Assembly (NCBI GenBank): GCA_016195395.1
Contig: JACPZR010000206.1
Span: 1 to 7,769, forward strand
Length of the DNA: 7,769 bases
Reading direction: 5' to 3'
DNA from: Spirochaetia bacterium
GTDB taxonomy: Bacteria; Spirochaetota; Leptospirae; Leptospirales; Leptonemataceae
Below are positions 6,941 through 7,769 of the stretch, one piece after another (the stretch's first letter is position 1; every line of letters begins with the position of its first letter). The position numbers and the translations under genes were made by a program. Below the pieces are notes generated by a model. The model had not been told where the DNA came from. It searched no databases and saw only the letters and a list, made by a program, of their open reading frames with translations.

Positions 6941-7769
6941 GCCCCTTCTGCCGCGTCAGCGCTGGACAGCACACGCAAAAAGATCTCTTCCAAGTCCTCC
7001 ACAACACGCGTCATGGAAGCAATTTCCAGTTTCTTGGTTTTGACCACAGCCAGCACGTCGTAAACACCTGCGTTACTGCCGCAATCCAGTTCCATTTCCG
7101 TGTACTCAGGAGGTCCGGGGAGCACTTTAACGTCGTACTTCTTCCACGCGGCGGGCGGCGCAAAACGCCCTTTTACTCGAAGACGATAGATGTGACTTTT
7201 AAAGATGGCTTGGAGCTCTGACAGCCGCCCCTCGACGGCCAAGCTTCCCTGACGAATGATGCCCACGCGGTCCGCCAGGTCTTCCACAAGATCCATCTGA
7301 TGCGTGGTCAAAAGAATCGTGCGGCCTTCTTCGCGCGCCAGCTTGCGGACCATCTCTTTGATCTTGCGAGCGCTTCCAACGTCAAGCCCCAGGGTGGGCT
7401 CATCCAACAGAATGACTTTGGGATCCGTGATCAACGCCGCGGCCAAGGCCAGCTTCTGGAGCATGCCGCGCGACAAGTGCTGGCTCTGGTTTCTCTTCTT
7501 GCCGTCAATCTCCATGTCTTTGAGAAGACGCTCCACACGGTCTTTCACGTCTGATGTGGAAACTCCACGAAGATTGGCGAAGTAGTAGAGATTCTCAAGC
7601 GGGGTCATCCTCCAGTACACATTGCGTGTTCCTTCAAGGACGGCGCTGAGCTTTTTGTAGATGGCGGGGCGCACGCCGGCCACTTCTGTTCCGTCGATGG
7701 TGATCTTTCCGGATGTGGGGACAATCAGGCCCGCGATCATCTTGATGATAGTCGACTTGCCGGCGCCGT
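6937..7769 (-). CDS. ABC transporter ATP-binding protein (ABC-2 exporter class), 5'-truncated by the window edge
   Basis: An ATPase subunit of a two-part ABC transporter, probably cytoplasmic and paired with an ABC-2-type permease. The ATG at 7740 is not the start: upstream codons (7767-7741) read GAGKSTIIK, the Walker A loop, so the gene runs off the right edge. Numbered from that internal Met, the Q-loop region is AVLEGTRNVYWRMTPLENL (33-51), with Glu-Gly where Gln is usual. The signature is LSRGMLQKLALA (89-100), Walker B is VILLDEPTLGLD (109-120), and the H-loop is LLTTHQMD (143-150). A C-terminal region of about 85 residues after 180 follows, as in many export ATPases of this type. The substrate cannot be told. 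Nothing downstream on this strand could be the permease, so that gene must lie to the right or elsewhere. The TAA stop overlaps the lipoprotein's TAG. Confidence 0.9.
   Translation of the reverse strand, partial: GAGKSTIIKMIAGLIVPTSGKITIDGTEVAGVRPAIYKKLSAVLEGTRNVYWRMTPLENLYYFANLRGVSTSDVKDRVERLLKDMEIDGKKRNQSQHLSRGMLQKLALAAALITDPKVILLDEPTLGLDVGSARKIKEMVRKLAREEGRTILLTTHQMDLVEDLADRVGIIRQGSLAVEGRLSELQAIFKSHIYRLRVKGRFAPPAAWKKYDVKVLPGPPEYTEMELDCGSNAGVYDVLAVVKTKKLEIASMTRVVEDLEEIFLRVLSSADAAEGA

Noticed and set aside
7738..7740. ATG as the start of the ABC ATPase
   Set aside because: In-frame codons upstream encode the Walker A motif, so the real start is beyond the window.

Overview
The window is a dense stretch of bacterial chromosome, moderately GC-rich by eye. 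Five genes lie head to tail on the + strand and meet one gene on the - strand. I saw no rRNA, tRNA, CRISPR array, insertion sequence or phage gene. The gene content fits a diderm (Gram-negative-type) bacterium: a bifunctional penicillin-binding protein, an exported TPR protein and a lipoprotein. A relaxed lipobox with Phe at -3 and a membrane SpoIIE/RsbU phosphatase would suit a spirochaete, perhaps Leptospirales, but this is a guess from style and not an identification.

Layout. Positions 1-857 hold the 3' part of an alpha/beta hydrolase that begins off the left edge. Positions 908-2341 hold a multi-pass membrane SpoIIE/RsbU-type PP2C phosphatase. A 106-bp gap (2342-2447) follows, with a possible weak promoter and a small inverted repeat. 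Positions 2448-4935 hold a class A penicillin-binding protein (PBP1A-like) with an unusual N-terminal CxxC...CxxC zinc ribbon. It is broken into two reading frames near 3385-3395. The break is not a simple one-base slip: the stretch of glycosyltransferase domain between conserved motifs 4 and 5, about 45-50 residues by family comparison, is absent. Positions 4944-5981 hold an exported TPR-like protein. Positions 5978-6940 overlap it by ATGA and encode a lipoprotein with a roughly 150-residue Arg/Glu/Lys/Ala/Gln-rich helix and an unrecognised C-terminal domain. On the - strand, 7769-6937 holds an ABC transporter ATPase of the ABC-2 export class, cut by the right edge inside its Walker A motif. 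Its stop codon overlaps that of the lipoprotein gene.

Working together. The PBP, TPR protein and lipoprotein are tightly packed (8-bp gap, then a 4-bp overlap) and look like one cell-envelope transcription unit. By analogy with known partners of class A PBPs (TPR-containing LpoA, CpoB with TolA, lipoprotein LpoB), the TPR protein and the long-helix lipoprotein may help the PBP build peptidoglycan. This is inference from gene order and architecture only. The hydrolase and phosphatase upstream may or may not share the same transcript.
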